Source of the DNA: Rhizobacter koreensis
Lineage (GTDB): Bacteria > Pseudomonadota > Gammaproteobacteria > Burkholderiales > Burkholderiaceae_C
Assembly: GCF_013366375.1 (NCBI RefSeq)
Contig: NZ_JABWMJ010000004.1
Coordinates: 392,707 to 456,706 of the forward strand
Length of the DNA stretch: 64,000 nucleotides
Direction of reading: 5' to 3'
Below are positions 28,304-38,146 of this stretch, in pieces. Under the pieces are notes generated by a model. It was given only the letters and a program-made list of their open reading frames with translations. It did no database searches and was not told where the DNA came from. Position 1 is the first letter of the stretch. Each line of letters begins with the position of its first letter. The position numbers and the translations under genes are program-made.

Positions 28304-28328
28304 CAGCGTGTCCACTGGGCACAGACCT

Positions 28329-29363
28329 TCAGCGGTCGCTGTCGTCCATTGACCGCCGCCTGCGGTATTCACCAGGCTGCACACCTGTCCAGCGCTTGAA
28401 TGCGCGATGAAATGCGCTCGCATCGCGGAACCCGATGCGAGCGGCGATCTCGTCCACGCTCATGCTGCTGTTGCATAGATAGTCGATGGCGACGTCGCTG
28501 CGCAATTCGTCCTTGATGGTCTGGTAGCTCGTGCCTTCGCGATCCAGCCGCCGGCGCAGCGTAGTGGGTGTAGTGCGCAGTTCGCCGGCGAGGTCCTCGA
28601 ACACCGGCCAGCTCTCCGCGTCGCCCACGCTATCTCGCAGCCGTCGCCGCAACTGGGCCGACCAGCTATCCTCGTTCCGGTATTTGAGGAACACTGACTG
28701 CGGCGCAGTACGCAGGAAGTGTTGCAACGTCGATGTGTCCTGAGACACCGGCAGCGACAGCGCCCGCCCTTCGAAGTGCATGGCGGTCTGCGGCGCATCA
28801 AAGGTGAGGTCGTCGCAATACATCAAGGTGTATTCGCGCGCGTACGGGGGACGCGCGTGTCGAAAAGACACATGCCTCAGCGGAATGCGCCGGCCTGCAA
28901 GCCAGCACATCAGACCATGCACGAGGATGAGGAGTGTTTCATCGGCGAACCGGCGATCGTCCTCTTGCGAAATCGTGTTCGTGAGCCGCACGACCGCGTC
29001 GCCGCCCTCCAGGTGCAGCTCTCCGTGCACCTCGTCCAGGAACAAGGCAAAGCCGCGGAGCATGCGTTTGAGAGCCCGATCCAGGTCGGCACAGGAGAGC
29101 ACCGCCTGGCAGATGAGGGCGAAACTGCCGACCTTCATCCCGCGCCGGTCGAGCCCGAAGAATTCGTCATCGAGTTCACGGGCTACGGCCAGCCAAAGCG
29201 CGGAGTACGCGTTAGCGGGCACGCGCGCGTTCGGTTGGTCCAGCAAGTGCGCCGGGATGCCTGCGACGGCTAGCGCGCGCTCCTTCGCGGCGGGCTGCAG
29301 ATGAGCTACCGCCGCACTCACGAAATGCATGGCGACGGTGTGTCTCTCGATGGCGTCGGTCAT
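28329..29363 (-). CDS. AraC-family transcriptional regulator (OruR-like)
   Basis: The 344-residue protein has an N-terminal ligand/dimerisation domain of the kind found in OruR- and ArgR-type AraC proteins, and a C-terminal double helix-turn-helix (DVAIDYLCNSSMSVDEIAAR, then GFRDASAFHRAFKRWTG). It is divergent from icmF across an intergenic region with two perfect palindromes, so it is the obvious candidate regulator of the mutase operon. The ATG at 29363 begins the conserved domain; the ORF is open for 19 more codons upstream. Confidence 0.9.
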   Translation of the reverse strand: MTDAIERHTVAMHFVSAAVAHLQPAAKERALAVAGIPAHLLDQPNARVPANAYSALWLAVARELDDEFFGLDRRGMKVGSFALICQAVLSCADLDRALKRMLRGFALFLDEVHGELHLEGGDAVVRLTNTISQEDDRRFADETLLILVHGLMCWLAGRRIPLRHVSFRHARPPYAREYTLMYCDDLTFDAPQTAMHFEGRALSLPVSQDTSTLQHFLRTAPQSVFLKYRNEDSWSAQLRRRLRDSVGDAESWPVFEDLAGELRTTPTTLRRRLDREGTSYQTIKDELRSDVAIDYLCNSSMSVDEIAARIGFRDASAFHRAFKRWTGVQPGEYRRRRSMDDSDR

Positions 29364-29381
29364 GGGCAGCCCGATTATCGG

Positions 29382-29400
29382 GGTGGCAAAAAATGCCACC
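29382..29400. promoter_or_regulatory. Palindrome 1 in the araC-icmF intergenic region
   Basis: GGTGGCA, five A bases, TGCCACC: a perfect seven-base inverted repeat 19 bases upstream of the AraC-family start. It is a likely operator. The run of A and the position between divergent genes argue against a terminator. Confidence 0.5.
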
Positions 29401-29420
29401 TCGCTGCACCCGCAGGACAT

Positions 29421-29437
29421 GGTGCCCCGTGGGCACC
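29421..29437. promoter_or_regulatory. Palindrome 2 in the araC-icmF intergenic region
   Basis: GGTGCCC-CGT-GGGCACC: a perfect seven-base inverted repeat 34 bases upstream of icmF and about 38 bases centre to centre from palindrome 1. Its half-site resembles that of palindrome 1 (GGTGGCA), as if both bind one dimeric regulator. Confidence 0.5.
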
Positions 29438-29471
29438 GCTCCTAAAGTGGTGACGCTCCTGGAGACCGACC

Positions 29472-32400
29472 ATGACCGACCTGTCCGCCGAATACCGCGC
29501 CCTTGCCAACTACCGCCCGACCCACAAGGTCCGATTCGTCACGGCCGCCTCGCTCTTCGACGGGCACGACGCCGCCATCAACATCATGCGGCGCATCCTG
29601 CAGTCCATGGGCACGGAAGTGATCCACCTGGGCCACAACCGCAGCGTGGACGAAGTGGTGACGGCGGCCCTGCAGGAAGACGTGCAGGGCATCGCCATCA
29701 GCTCCTATCAGGGCGGCCACGTCGAATACTTCAAGTACATGGTGGACCTGCTGAAACAGCGCGGCGGATCGCACATCCAGGTTTTCGGCGGTGGTGGTGG
29801 CGTAATCGTGCCGGCGGAAATCCGCGAGTTGCAGGACTACGGCGTCGCTCGAATCTATAGCCCGGAAGACGGTCAGCGCATGGGCCTGCCGGGCATGATC
29901 GGCGAGATGGTGATGCGCTGCGACAAGGACGTGGCCCAGTACGCGCCCCGCGCGCTGGACGCGATCCAGGGCCATGGCGAGCAGAACTGGCGCGCCCTCG
30001 CGCAACTGATCACCGCGATCGAGAACGGTTCTGCGGACGCCGATCTGATGAAGGCCGTGCGCGCGCAGGCGGATACGCGTTCCGTGCCGGTCCTCGGCAT
30101 CACCGGTACCGGGGGGGCTGGCAAGTCGTCGCTCACCGACGAACTGGTACGCCGCCTGCGCCTCGACCAGGACGACAACCTGCGTGTGGCGATCATCTCG
30201 ATCGATCCATCGCGCCGAAAGAGCGGTGGCGCGCTGCTGGGGGATCGCATCCGCATGAACGCGATCTCGCCGTGGCAGCAAGGCCCGCGTGTCTACATGC
30301 GGTCGCTCGCCACCCGCGACTTCGGCAGCGAGATTTCTGCGGCGCTGCCGGATGTGATCGGCGCCTGCAAGGCGGCCGGCTTCGACCTGGTGATCGTCGA
30401 GACCTCCGGCATCGGCCAGGGCGATGCGGCGATCGTGCCGCACGTGGATGTTCCGCTGTACGTGATGACGCCCGAATTCGGCGCTGCGAGCCAGCTGGAA
30501 AAGATCGACATGCTGGACTTCGCACAGTTCGTCGCGATCAACAAATTCGACCGCAAAGGCGCAGCGGATGCGCTGCGCGATGTTGCCAAGCAGGTGCAGC
30601 GAAACAAGGAAGCGTTTGGCAGGCGGCCGGAGGAGATGCCCGTGTTCGGCACGATGGCTGCGCGTTTCAACGACGATGGGGTCACGGCGCTGTTTCAGGC
30701 TTTGAAGCTGCGACTCGCTGAGATTGGGCTGAGGTTGCACGAAGGCAAGCTGCCCCTCGTGAATGTGCGCCACAGCAGCAATCAGACTCCGGTGGTGCCG
30801 CCGGCGCGCACGCGCTACCTCTCCGAAATTTCGGATACCGTCAGGGCCTACAAGCAGCGCGCACGCAGGCAGGCAGTGATCGCTCGCGAGCTGCAACAGC
30901 TCCGTTCGTCGCAGCGGATGCTGACTTCGGAAGTTGAGGACGCCGCCGGTCCGGCTGCTGACCTGCTCGAAACGCTGGCGGCTGCGCGCGAGGGGCGGCT
31001 CGACGGCGATGCGCGCAAGCTGCTGGCCCAGTGGCCGGAGCTGCAGAAGGCGTATGCCGGAGACGAGTACGTCGTCAGGATCCGCGACAAGGAGATCCGC
31101 ACGAAGCTCACGTACAAGTCGCTCTCGGGAACGACGGTGCGCAAGGTTTCCCTGCCGCAGTACGAGGATCACGGCGAAATCGTGAAATGGCTGATGCTGG
31201 AGAACGTCCCCGGATCCTTTCCCTATACCGCTGGGGTTTTCGCCTTCAAGCGTGAGAACGAGGATCCGACGCGCATGTTTGCGGGCGAGGGCGATGCATT
31301 CCGCACGAACCGCCGTTTCAAACTCGTATCGGAAGGCATGCCGGCCAAACGCCTGTCCACCGCCTTCGACTCGGTGACGCTGTACGGCAACGACCCTGAC
31401 CTGCGTCCGGACATCTATGGCAAGGTGGGCAACTCCGGCGTTTCGATCGCCACGCTGGATGACATGAAGGTCCTGTATTCGGGCTTCGATCTGTGCAACC
31501 CGAGTACGTCAGTCTCGATGACCATCAACGGTCCTGCGCCAACGATCTTGGCCATGTTCATGAACACGGCGGTTGACCAGCAACTCGAGAAGTTCAAATC
31601 CGAAAACGGCCGCGAGCCCACGGATACGGAAGCGGCCAAAATCCGCGAATGGGCGCTCGCCAACGTCCGCGGCACGGTGCAAGCCGACATCCTCAAGGAA
31701 GACCAGGGGCAGAACACCTGCATCTTCTCGACGGAGTTCTCGCTCAAGGTGATGGGTGACATCGCCGAGTATTTCGTGCACCACGACGTGCGCAACTTCT
31801 ACTCCGTGTCCATCTCCGGCTATCACATTGCCGAAGCCGGCGCGAACCCGATCTCCCAGCTGGCCTTCACTCTGTCGAACGGCTTCACCTTCGTCGAGGC
31901 TTATCTGGCGCGCGGGATGCACATCGACGACTTCGCGCCCAACCTGTCCTTCTTCTTCTCCAACGGCATGGACCCGGAGTACACGGTGCTCGGTCGCGTT
32001 GCACGCCGCATCTGGGCAGTGGCGATGAAGGAGAAGTATGGTGCGAACGAGCGCTCGCAAAAACTCAAGTACCACGTGCAGACGTCGGGCCGAAGCCTAC
32101 ACGCACAGGAAATCGCCTTCAACGACATCCGCACCACGCTGCAGGCATTGATCGCGATCTACGACAACTGCAATTCGCTGCACACCAACGCGTACGACGA
32201 GGCGATCACCACACCCACCGAGGAATCGGTGCGACGCGCGATGGCGATCCAGTTGATCATCAACCGTGAATGGGGCTTGGCGAAGAATGAGAACCCCAAC
32301 CAGGGCGCATTCATCGTCGATGAACTGACCGAGCTCGTGGAAGAAGCGGTGCTTGCGGAGTTCGAGCGCATCTCCGAGCGCGGCGGCGTGCTCGGCGCGA

Positions 32401-32768
32401 TGGAGACCGGCTACCAGCGAGGGCGCATCCAGGACGAATCGATGCACTACGAGATGCTGAAGCACACGGGTGAGTACCCCATCATCGGGGTCAATACCTT
32501 CCGCAATCCGCACGGCGACACCATTCCTGAGAAGCTGGAACTGGCGCGCTCGACCGAGGACGAGAAGCAGAGCCAATTGAAGCGCCTGCAGGAGTTCCAC
32601 ATGCGCAACGCGAAGGAATCGCCGGCCATGCTCAAACGACTCCAGCAGGCGGTGATCGACAACAGGAACGTGTTCGAGGTCCTGATGGACGCCGTGCGCG
32701 TGTGCTCGCTGGGCCAGATCACCGGCGCCTTGTTCGAAGTCGGCGGCCAATATCGGCGGAACATGTGA
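29472..32768 (+). CDS. icmF: IcmF, fused coenzyme B12-dependent isobutyryl-CoA mutase with G-protein chaperone
   Basis: This adenosylcobalamin enzyme interconverts isobutyryl-CoA and n-butyryl-CoA; family members also act, more slowly, on pivalyl-/isovaleryl-CoA. The 1,098 residues run as the B12-binding domain with DGHDAA (30-35), a MeaB-type GTPase with P-loop GTGGAGKS (212-219), a linker, and the large mutase barrel from about residue 530. Alignment by eye with methylmalonyl-CoA mutase puts Phe590 (TAGVF) at its Tyr89 and Gln747 (DQGQNT) at its Arg207, the isobutyryl-type pair. CTGGAG precedes the ATG. It heads an operon with its adenosyltransferase and beta-oxidation genes. Confidence 0.94.
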   Translation: MTDLSAEYRALANYRPTHKVRFVTAASLFDGHDAAINIMRRILQSMGTEVIHLGHNRSVDEVVTAALQEDVQGIAISSYQGGHVEYFKYMVDLLKQRGGSHIQVFGGGGGVIVPAEIRELQDYGVARIYSPEDGQRMGLPGMIGEMVMRCDKDVAQYAPRALDAIQGHGEQNWRALAQLITAIENGSADADLMKAVRAQADTRSVPVLGITGTGGAGKSSLTDELVRRLRLDQDDNLRVAIISIDPSRRKSGGALLGDRIRMNAISPWQQGPRVYMRSLATRDFGSEISAALPDVIGACKAAGFDLVIVETSGIGQGDAAIVPHVDVPLYVMTPEFGAASQLEKIDMLDFAQFVAINKFDRKGAADALRDVAKQVQRNKEAFGRRPEEMPVFGTMAARFNDDGVTALFQALKLRLAEIGLRLHEGKLPLVNVRHSSNQTPVVPPARTRYLSEISDTVRAYKQRARRQAVIARELQQLRSSQRMLTSEVEDAAGPAADLLETLAAAREGRLDGDARKLLAQWPELQKAYAGDEYVVRIRDKEIRTKLTYKSLSGTTVRKVSLPQYEDHGEIVKWLMLENVPGSFPYTAGVFAFKRENEDPTRMFAGEGDAFRTNRRFKLVSEGMPAKRLSTAFDSVTLYGNDPDLRPDIYGKVGNSGVSIATLDDMKVLYSGFDLCNPSTSVSMTINGPAPTILAMFMNTAVDQQLEKFKSENGREPTDTEAAKIREWALANVRGTVQADILKEDQGQNTCIFSTEFSLKVMGDIAEYFVHHDVRNFYSVSISGYHIAEAGANPISQLAFTLSNGFTFVEAYLARGMHIDDFAPNLSFFFSNGMDPEYTVLGRVARRIWAVAMKEKYGANERSQKLKYHVQTSGRSLHAQEIAFNDIRTTLQALIAIYDNCNSLHTNAYDEAITTPTEESVRRAMAIQLIINREWGLAKNENPNQGAFIVDELTELVEEAVLAEFERISERGGVLGAMETGYQRGRIQDESMHYEMLKHTGEYPIIGVNTFRNPHGDTIPEKLELARSTEDEKQSQLKRLQEFHMRNAKESPAMLKRLQQAVIDNRNVFEVLMDAVRVCSLGQITGALFEVGGQYRRNM

Positions 32769-32778
32769 GGAACGCGCC

Positions 32779-33372
32779 ATGGGGCATCGATTGAGCGCGA
32801 TCGCGACGCGCACCGGCGACGCGGGAACGACGGGGCTCGGTGACGGCAGCCGGGTGAGCAAAACCGATCCGCGCGTGAATGCGATGGGGGACGTGGATGA
32901 ATTGAACAGTGCGGTCGGCATGCTGATCGCCTTCGGCCTGCCGCCGGAGCTCGGTGTGGACGCGCAGCTGATCGACGTGCAGCAGGACCTGCTCGATCTC
33001 GGCGGCGAGCTGAGCATTCCTGGCTACACGCTGCTGAAGCCCGAGCGCGTTGCCGCTCTTGACGCTTGGCTGGCGACGCTGAACGTGTCGCTGCCGCGGC
33101 TGCAGGAGTTCGTGCGTCCGGGCGGAACGATCCCGGCGGGGCAGGCGCACATGTGCCGCACGATCTGCCGGCGCGCCGAGCGCTCGGTGATCGCCTTGGC
33201 CGAAGTGCAGGCCGTCAGCCACACGGGCAGGCAATACCTGAACCGCCTCTCTGACCTGATGTTCGTCCTCGCGCGTGTGCTGAATCAGCATGCGGGACAG
33301 GCCGAATCCATGTGGAACCGCGAACGCACGCCTCAAGGCGGCGGCTTACTCACACTCTCTACAGCATCATGA
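32779..33372 (+). CDS. Cob(I)yrinic acid a,c-diamide (cobalamin) adenosyltransferase, PduO type
   Basis: This enzyme makes adenosylcobalamin from cob(I)alamin and ATP and loads it on the mutase. The 197-residue product starts with the PduO/MMAB ATP-binding motif TRTGDAGTTGLGDG and has CRRAERSVIAL and YLNRLSDLMFVLAR, which carry the conserved Arg and Asp of the family. It begins 10 bases after icmF and overlaps the next start as ATGA, so mutase and cofactor supply are co-expressed. Confidence 0.93.
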   Translation: MGHRLSAIATRTGDAGTTGLGDGSRVSKTDPRVNAMGDVDELNSAVGMLIAFGLPPELGVDAQLIDVQQDLLDLGGELSIPGYTLLKPERVAALDAWLATLNVSLPRLQEFVRPGGTIPAGQAHMCRTICRRAERSVIALAEVQAVSHTGRQYLNRLSDLMFVLARVLNQHAGQAESMWNRERTPQGGGLLTLSTAS

Positions 33373-34226
33373 GCATTCAACATGTCGCCGTCATCGGCGC
33401 CGGGACCATGGGCAATGGCATCGCGCAGGTCTGCGCACTCGCCGGCCTCGATGTCACCATGGTCGATGTGTCGACCGCCGCCCTGGAGCGTGGGCGCTCG
33501 ACCATCGCGTCCAGCCTGGATCGGCTGGTGCAGAAGGAAAAGCTGCAGCCCGCCCGGAGAAACGAGACGCTACAGCGCATCCACACGTCAACTGCCTATC
33601 AAGAGTTGAAGAGTGCGGGGCTCGTCGTGGAGGCGGCCACCGAAAACCTGGAGCTGAAGCTGCGCATCCTTCGAGAGATTGAGACCGTGGTAAGCGAAGA
33701 AGCCGTGATCGCTTCCAATACCTCGTCGATCTCGATTACCCAGCTTGCCGCCGTGCTGACGCGGCCCGGACGGTGCATTGGCATGCACTTCTTCAACCCG
33801 GTGCCTGTCATGTCCCTGCTGGAAGTGATCCGCGGCCTGCAGACTTCTGATACCACCCACGCCCTGGCGCTCGAATTCGCCCGGGTGGTCGGTAAGACGC
33901 CCATCACGGTGCGCAATAGCCCCGGCTTCGTGGTCAACCGCATCCTGTGCCCCATGATCAACGAGGCGATCTTCGTGCTGCAGGAAGGCCTCGCCACGGC
34001 TGAAGAGATCGATGCCGGCATGAAGCTGGGCTGCAACCATCCCATCGGCCCGCTGGCCTTGGCGGACATGATCGGGCTCGACACCATGCTCGCGGTGATG
34101 CGCGTCTTCCATGAAGGCTTCGCCGATCCCAAGTACCGCCCAGCACTCCTGTTGAAAGAGATGGTCGACGCCGGGCGCCTCGGGCGGAAGACCGGACAAG
34201 GCTTCTACAGCTACGGCGGCCGCTGA
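33369..34226 (+). CDS. 3-hydroxyacyl-CoA (3-hydroxybutyryl-CoA) dehydrogenase
   Basis: This NAD-dependent enzyme oxidises 3-hydroxyacyl-CoA to 3-ketoacyl-CoA. The 285-residue single-domain form starts MSIQHVAVIGAGTMGNGIAQ, with the GxGxxG loop at 10-15. Further motifs are ASNTSSISIT, the catalytic His region GMHFFNPVPVM and the C-terminal NSPGFVVNRI. Its length matches 3-hydroxybutyryl-CoA dehydrogenases. The ATG at 33369 overlaps the adenosyltransferase stop. It probably works on the product of the acyl-CoA dehydrogenase next door. Confidence 0.93.
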   Translation: MSIQHVAVIGAGTMGNGIAQVCALAGLDVTMVDVSTAALERGRSTIASSLDRLVQKEKLQPARRNETLQRIHTSTAYQELKSAGLVVEAATENLELKLRILREIETVVSEEAVIASNTSSISITQLAAVLTRPGRCIGMHFFNPVPVMSLLEVIRGLQTSDTTHALALEFARVVGKTPITVRNSPGFVVNRILCPMINEAIFVLQEGLATAEEIDAGMKLGCNHPIGPLALADMIGLDTMLAVMRVFHEGFADPKYRPALLLKEMVDAGRLGRKTGQGFYSYGGR

Positions 34227-34235
34227 ACGGAGAAG

Positions 34236-36035
34236 ATGATGAGCGAATATGTCGCGCCGTTGCGAGACATGCAGTTCGTACTGCGGGAACTGGCGGGCCT
34301 CGATGCAGTGGGGGGGCTGCCCGGATACGAGGAGGTGAACGAAGAACTTGCCTCGGCGATCCTGGAGGAAGCAGGCAAGTTCGCGAGCGGCGTGCTGTCG
34401 CCACTGAACGTTGTCGGCGACCGCGAGGGCGCCCGCTGGAACGATAGCGCGGTGCAGACCGCCGCCGGCTGGCGGGAAGCCTACCGCCAATTCGCCGAAG
34501 GGGGGTGGAACGCGCTGTCCTGCCGCACGGAGTTCGGTGGCCAAGGGCTTCCGCGCGTGGTGTCGGCACTTGTCGAGGAGATGTGGAACGGCGCGAACGT
34601 GGCGTTCGCCCTCTGCCCCATGCTCACGCGCGGCGCGATCGAGGCTCTGGAGCTGTGCGGCACTGACGAACAGAAAAATCTTTACTTGCCGCGCCTGATC
34701 AGCGGTGAGTGGACGGGGACCATGAACCTGACCGAGCCGCAGGCTGGCTCAGACCTGTCGGCGGTGCGCGCCCGCGCCGTGCCGCAAGGCGATGGCAGCT
34801 ACCGCGTGCATGGGCAGAAGATCTTCATCACCTACGGCGAGCACGATCTCACCGCGAACATCGTGCACCTCGTGCTGGCCCGGACGCCCGATGCGCCGGA
34901 GGGCGTGAAGGGTATCTCGCTGTTCGTTGTCCCGAAGTTCCTGTCCGACTCCGACGGCAAGGCTAGGGGGCGCAACGACGTGCGCTGCGTTTCCATCGAA
35001 CACAAGCTGGGCATTCACGGCAGCCCGACGGCGGTGCTTGCCTTCGGTGACAACGAAGGCGCGAAAGGCTGGCTCGTGGGCGAGGAGAACCGTGGTCTCG
35101 AATACATGTTCATCATGATGAACGCGGCGCGCTATTCGGTCGGTATTGAAGGTGTGGGTCTGTGCGAGCGCGCGTACCAGCGAGCCCGCGACTATGCGCA
35201 CGATCGCAAGCAGGGCGTCGAGCTCGGCGGCGCGTCGCGCGACAAGGTCGCAATCGTGCGGCATCCCGACGTGCGCCGCATGTTGCTGCAGATGAAGTCG
35301 CGCACCGAGGCGCTGCGCGCCGTGGCTTGCGTGGTCGCCGCCGCGATGGATGTTGCGGCCGCTCACCCCGACGAAGCAATACGGCACGAGAATCAGAGCT
35401 TCGTCGACCTGATGATTCCCGTGGTCAAGGGCTGGAGCACCGAAAGCTCGGTGCTCGTAACCTCGCTCGGCGTGCAGGTGCACGGCGGTATGGGCTTCAT
35501 CGAGGAGGCCGGCGCGGCGCAGCACTGGCGCGATTCGCGCATCACGCCGATCTACGAAGGCACCACTGGCATCCAGGCGATAGACCTGATGGCCCGCAAG
35601 ATCGCCCGTGATGGTGGCGCCGCCGCGCAGCGCGTCCTGCGCGACATGGGTGCGATTCAGGAACAGCTGCTGCTTGCAGCGGATCCGGAGCTCGCCGCCG
35701 TCGCCGCGCGACTGTCGGCCGGGATCGTCGCGTTGCGCCGCTGCGTTGCCTACGTGGTGGAACACTACCGCAGCGATGCCAAAAGCGTGGCAGCCGGTGC
35801 GGTCCCGCTACTGGAACTGTTCGGCATCGTCGCTGGCGGATGGCAACTGGCGCGTGCGGCACTCGCGGCGCGCAAGGGGTTGCTGCAAGGCAGTGGCGAC
35901 CCGGGCTTCCTTCGCGCCAAACTGTTGACCGCGCGCTTTTACGCCGATCACGTCCTCGCGCAGGCGCCTGGCCTGGCGGAGACGGTGGTAAACGGCGCAG
36001 CAGCGGTGCTCGCCTATACGGATGATCAGTTCTGA
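34236..36035 (+). CDS. Acyl-CoA dehydrogenase (long, DmdC-like subgroup)
   Basis: This FAD enzyme introduces the alpha,beta double bond into an acyl-CoA. The 599-residue length and C-terminal extension put it in the long subgroup that includes 3-methylmercaptopropionyl-CoA dehydrogenase. Motifs are NLTEPQAGSDLSAVR (flavin/substrate), GVQVHGGMGFIEE and the catalytic Glu in ITPIYEGTTGIQAIDLM. GGAGAAG precedes tandem ATGs at 34236 and 34239; either may be used. Likely substrates here are butyryl-CoA or a short branched acyl-CoA from the mutase. Confidence 0.92.
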   Translation: MMSEYVAPLRDMQFVLRELAGLDAVGGLPGYEEVNEELASAILEEAGKFASGVLSPLNVVGDREGARWNDSAVQTAAGWREAYRQFAEGGWNALSCRTEFGGQGLPRVVSALVEEMWNGANVAFALCPMLTRGAIEALELCGTDEQKNLYLPRLISGEWTGTMNLTEPQAGSDLSAVRARAVPQGDGSYRVHGQKIFITYGEHDLTANIVHLVLARTPDAPEGVKGISLFVVPKFLSDSDGKARGRNDVRCVSIEHKLGIHGSPTAVLAFGDNEGAKGWLVGEENRGLEYMFIMMNAARYSVGIEGVGLCERAYQRARDYAHDRKQGVELGGASRDKVAIVRHPDVRRMLLQMKSRTEALRAVACVVAAAMDVAAAHPDEAIRHENQSFVDLMIPVVKGWSTESSVLVTSLGVQVHGGMGFIEEAGAAQHWRDSRITPIYEGTTGIQAIDLMARKIARDGGAAAQRVLRDMGAIQEQLLLAADPELAAVAARLSAGIVALRRCVAYVVEHYRSDAKSVAAGAVPLLELFGIVAGGWQLARAALAARKGLLQGSGDPGFLRAKLLTARFYADHVLAQAPGLAETVVNGAAAVLAYTDDQF

Positions 36036-36146
36036 ACGACTGACACCGACGCGGGCGACTACAAGCTTGGCGGACGCATGGGATCAGTTTGATTGATATT
36101 ACAAGAAGATTGTCGTACCATTGCGAATCTGATACTGGAGCAACGC

Positions 36147-37397
36147 ATGTCCGAAGCGGTCTACATCCTCGGAACCTTCTCCACGCCTTTCCGGCGTTGG
36201 CCCGACAAGGGTTTCAAGGAGCTCACGCGCGACGCCTACCTCTGCGCGGTGCAGGATGCTGGGCTGGCCGATCCGCAGGTGATCGAGGCCGCGTGGTTCG
36301 GCAATTGCGTGATGCACTACTGGGGCCAGCCTCTGGTGCGCGGCAACGTCGCGTTCATCCCGCTGGTGCGCGATGGTGTGTTCCGGGACCGTGCTCCGGT
36401 GGTGAACGTCGAGGGTGCATGCGCGACTGGCAGCCTTGCGCTGAACGGCGCGTACAAGGAGATCCGTGCCGGTGACGCCGACGTGACCATCGCGGTCGGC
36501 GTGGAGAAGCTCTACGACGCGAAGAATCCCGCTGCGATCCTGCAGGAGTTCGGCAAGGGCGCCGACCAGCTGAACCCGGAGGAGTGGATCGCGCACTACA
36601 CGCGCATCGGCGAGCAACTGGGCCAACCTTTTGAGATGGGTGCCGATCGATCCGCGGCCATGGACACGTACTCCATGCAGGCGCGCCTCCACATGAATCT
36701 CTACGGAACCACGCGCGAACAGATTGCAGCCGCCTGCGCAAAGAGCCACACCAACGGCAGTCTCAACCCGTTGGCGCAATACCGCTTCGCGATGACGCCC
36801 GAACAGGTCCTCGCCGATCGGATGGTGTCCGATCCGCTGACGCGCGCGATGTGCGCACCAGTCGGCGACGGTGCCGCGGCCGTCATCCTCTGTTCCGAGC
36901 GGTTCCTGAAGCAACAGCCCGCGCGCGTGCGCGAGCGGGCTGTGAAAATCCGGGCGCTGACGTTGTCCGGCGGCAAGTACCGCGGAGAGCGTGAGCCGGG
37001 CCTGTCCCGGGCCGCTGCCGATCGCGCGTACGAACTTGCAGGCTTGCGACCCGAGGATATCGATCTCGCAGAGGTTCACGATGCGACCTCGTTTTGCGAG
37101 GTCTATCAAACTGAGATGTTGCGCTTCTGCCCCGAAGGACAGGGTGGTCCTTTCGCCGCTTCGGGCGCGAGCGCGATCGACGGGAAGATCGCGATCAATC
37201 CGTCAGGTGGTCTTGTGTCGAAGGGGCATCCCATTGGCGCGACGGGGCTGTCGATGTGCCACGAAGTGATCAGCCAACTACGTGGTGAAAGCGGCGAGCG
37301 GCAAGTACGCGATGCGCGGATCGGCCTGCAGCAGAATGGCGGCGGCATCATCGGCCTGGAAGAGGCGGTGTGCGCGGTCGCGATCTACGAGCGCTAG
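36147..37397 (+). CDS. SCP2-type thiolase (acyl-CoA C-acyltransferase)
   Basis: This 416-residue enzyme probably cleaves a 3-ketoacyl-CoA. It has the nucleophile Cys92 in VEGACATGSLAL, a VHDATSFCE segment and the C-terminal SKGHPIGATG motif. It is of the SCP2/archaeal type rather than the classical FadA type; such thiolases often handle branched or bulky ketoacyl-CoAs. The ATG at 36147 follows CTGGAG; an ORF extension upstream is not conserved-looking. It ends in a four-base overlap with the convergent marR gene. A 111-base gap before it may hold its own promoter. Confidence 0.9.
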   Translation: MSEAVYILGTFSTPFRRWPDKGFKELTRDAYLCAVQDAGLADPQVIEAAWFGNCVMHYWGQPLVRGNVAFIPLVRDGVFRDRAPVVNVEGACATGSLALNGAYKEIRAGDADVTIAVGVEKLYDAKNPAAILQEFGKGADQLNPEEWIAHYTRIGEQLGQPFEMGADRSAAMDTYSMQARLHMNLYGTTREQIAAACAKSHTNGSLNPLAQYRFAMTPEQVLADRMVSDPLTRAMCAPVGDGAAAVILCSERFLKQQPARVRERAVKIRALTLSGGKYRGEREPGLSRAAADRAYELAGLRPEDIDLAEVHDATSFCEVYQTEMLRFCPEGQGGPFAASGASAIDGKIAINPSGGLVSKGHPIGATGLSMCHEVISQLRGESGERQVRDARIGLQQNGGGIIGLEEAVCAVAIYER

Positions 37398-37939
37398 ACG
37401 GACTCCGTAGGATCGTCGAGTTCGGTGAGGCGCCGCACCCAGTCGCGGCGGTGTCGGTCCAGCATGGACGTCATAACCTTGAAGTAGCTGTCGATGTCCT
37501 GCTGCGTCACGCTGTCATAAGCGGCTTGGAAACGATTCCTCTGCCCGCCCGAGACGAACTCCAGCAGCTTGTCTCCTTTGCGTGAGCAGTAGAGCTGCTT
37601 CACGCGGCCGTCCGTCGGGGATGCGCGCGTGAGGAGGTAGCCCGCTTTTGCCAGCTGCCGCATTGGTGCCTGGATGTTCTGGTGCCTCACGCCCAGAACG
37701 GCGAGCAATTCGCTGACCGTGAGGCCAGGAGCGAAGTGTGCGAAGTAGAGGATTCGGTGGTGCACGCGACCCATCGACTTCTGGGCAAGGCGCGCATCTG
37801 CGTCTTCGCTAATGCTCAGCTGCACCATGAAATGCAGCACCAACCCCGTATGAACCAGGCGCTTCTTTTCCGCGGCGACTCCGGCCGCATCCCCGCCAGT
37901 GTGTCCCCTGCCGATGCATGCGCCTTGACTGCGATCCAT
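37394..37939 (-). CDS. MarR-family transcriptional regulator, paralogue 1
   Basis: The 181-residue winged-helix protein has the core HRILYFAHFAPGLTVSELLAVLGV, then HQNIQAPMRQLAKAGYL and SPTDGRVKQLYCSRKGDKLL, where the wing lies. It is very similar along its length to the MarR protein at 45299, including the identical C-terminal RRLTELDDPTESV. MarR proteins usually repress nearby catabolic genes and release DNA when they bind an aromatic or CoA-ester ligand. It lies between the thiolase operon and the Liv-type importer. Confidence 0.9.
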   Translation of the reverse strand: MDRSQGACIGRGHTGGDAAGVAAEKKRLVHTGLVLHFMVQLSISEDADARLAQKSMGRVHHRILYFAHFAPGLTVSELLAVLGVRHQNIQAPMRQLAKAGYLLTRASPTDGRVKQLYCSRKGDKLLEFVSGGQRNRFQAAYDSVTQQDIDSYFKVMTSMLDRHRRDWVRRLTELDDPTESV

Positions 37940-38042
37940 GGCGTTGAGTCTAGACCACCCTCTCAGCGCTTGCTAAAAGCGGCTGCGCGCATGCTCTTGC
38001 CTTGGGACTTACCCCTAGCAGCCGGCACGCGCGTTTACTGCA

Positions 38043-38057
38043 ACCATCTTTGATGGT
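38043..38057. promoter_or_regulatory. Palindrome upstream of the Liv-type importer operon
   Basis: ACCATC-TTT-GATGGT is a perfect six-base inverted repeat just upstream of a TTGACA hexamer. Its right half extends to ATGGTACAAC, and a near copy (ATGGTACGAC, minus strand, 36112-36121) lies upstream of the thiolase gene. It is a candidate MarR operator. Confidence 0.4.
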
Positions 38058-38066
38058 ACAACCTTA

Positions 38067-38095
38067 TTGACAGAAATAATTCGGGTCACTAACCT
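38067..38095 (+). promoter_or_regulatory. Likely sigma70 promoter of the Liv-type importer operon
   Basis: There is an exact -35 TTGACA at 38067-38072, a 17-base spacer, and a weak -10 TAACCT at 38090-38095. It lies 51 bases upstream of the binding-protein ATG at 38147 and directly downstream of the palindrome at 38043. Confidence 0.45.
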
Positions 38096-38146
38096 CGATT
38101 CGCCTTTGCCCAGGTCCGGTCTGGGCGACACAACACAGGAGACAAC

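Noticed and set aside
29442..31172. 576-codon minus-strand ORF opposite icmF
   Set aside because: Antisense shadow of the conserved mutase; His/Arg-rich, no motif, no ribosome site.
29472..32768. 2-hydroxyisobutyryl-CoA mutase or methylmalonyl-CoA mutase
   Set aside because: The protein is a single fused chain with a central GTPase, the IcmF layout, and has Phe/Gln at the two substrate-deciding positions.
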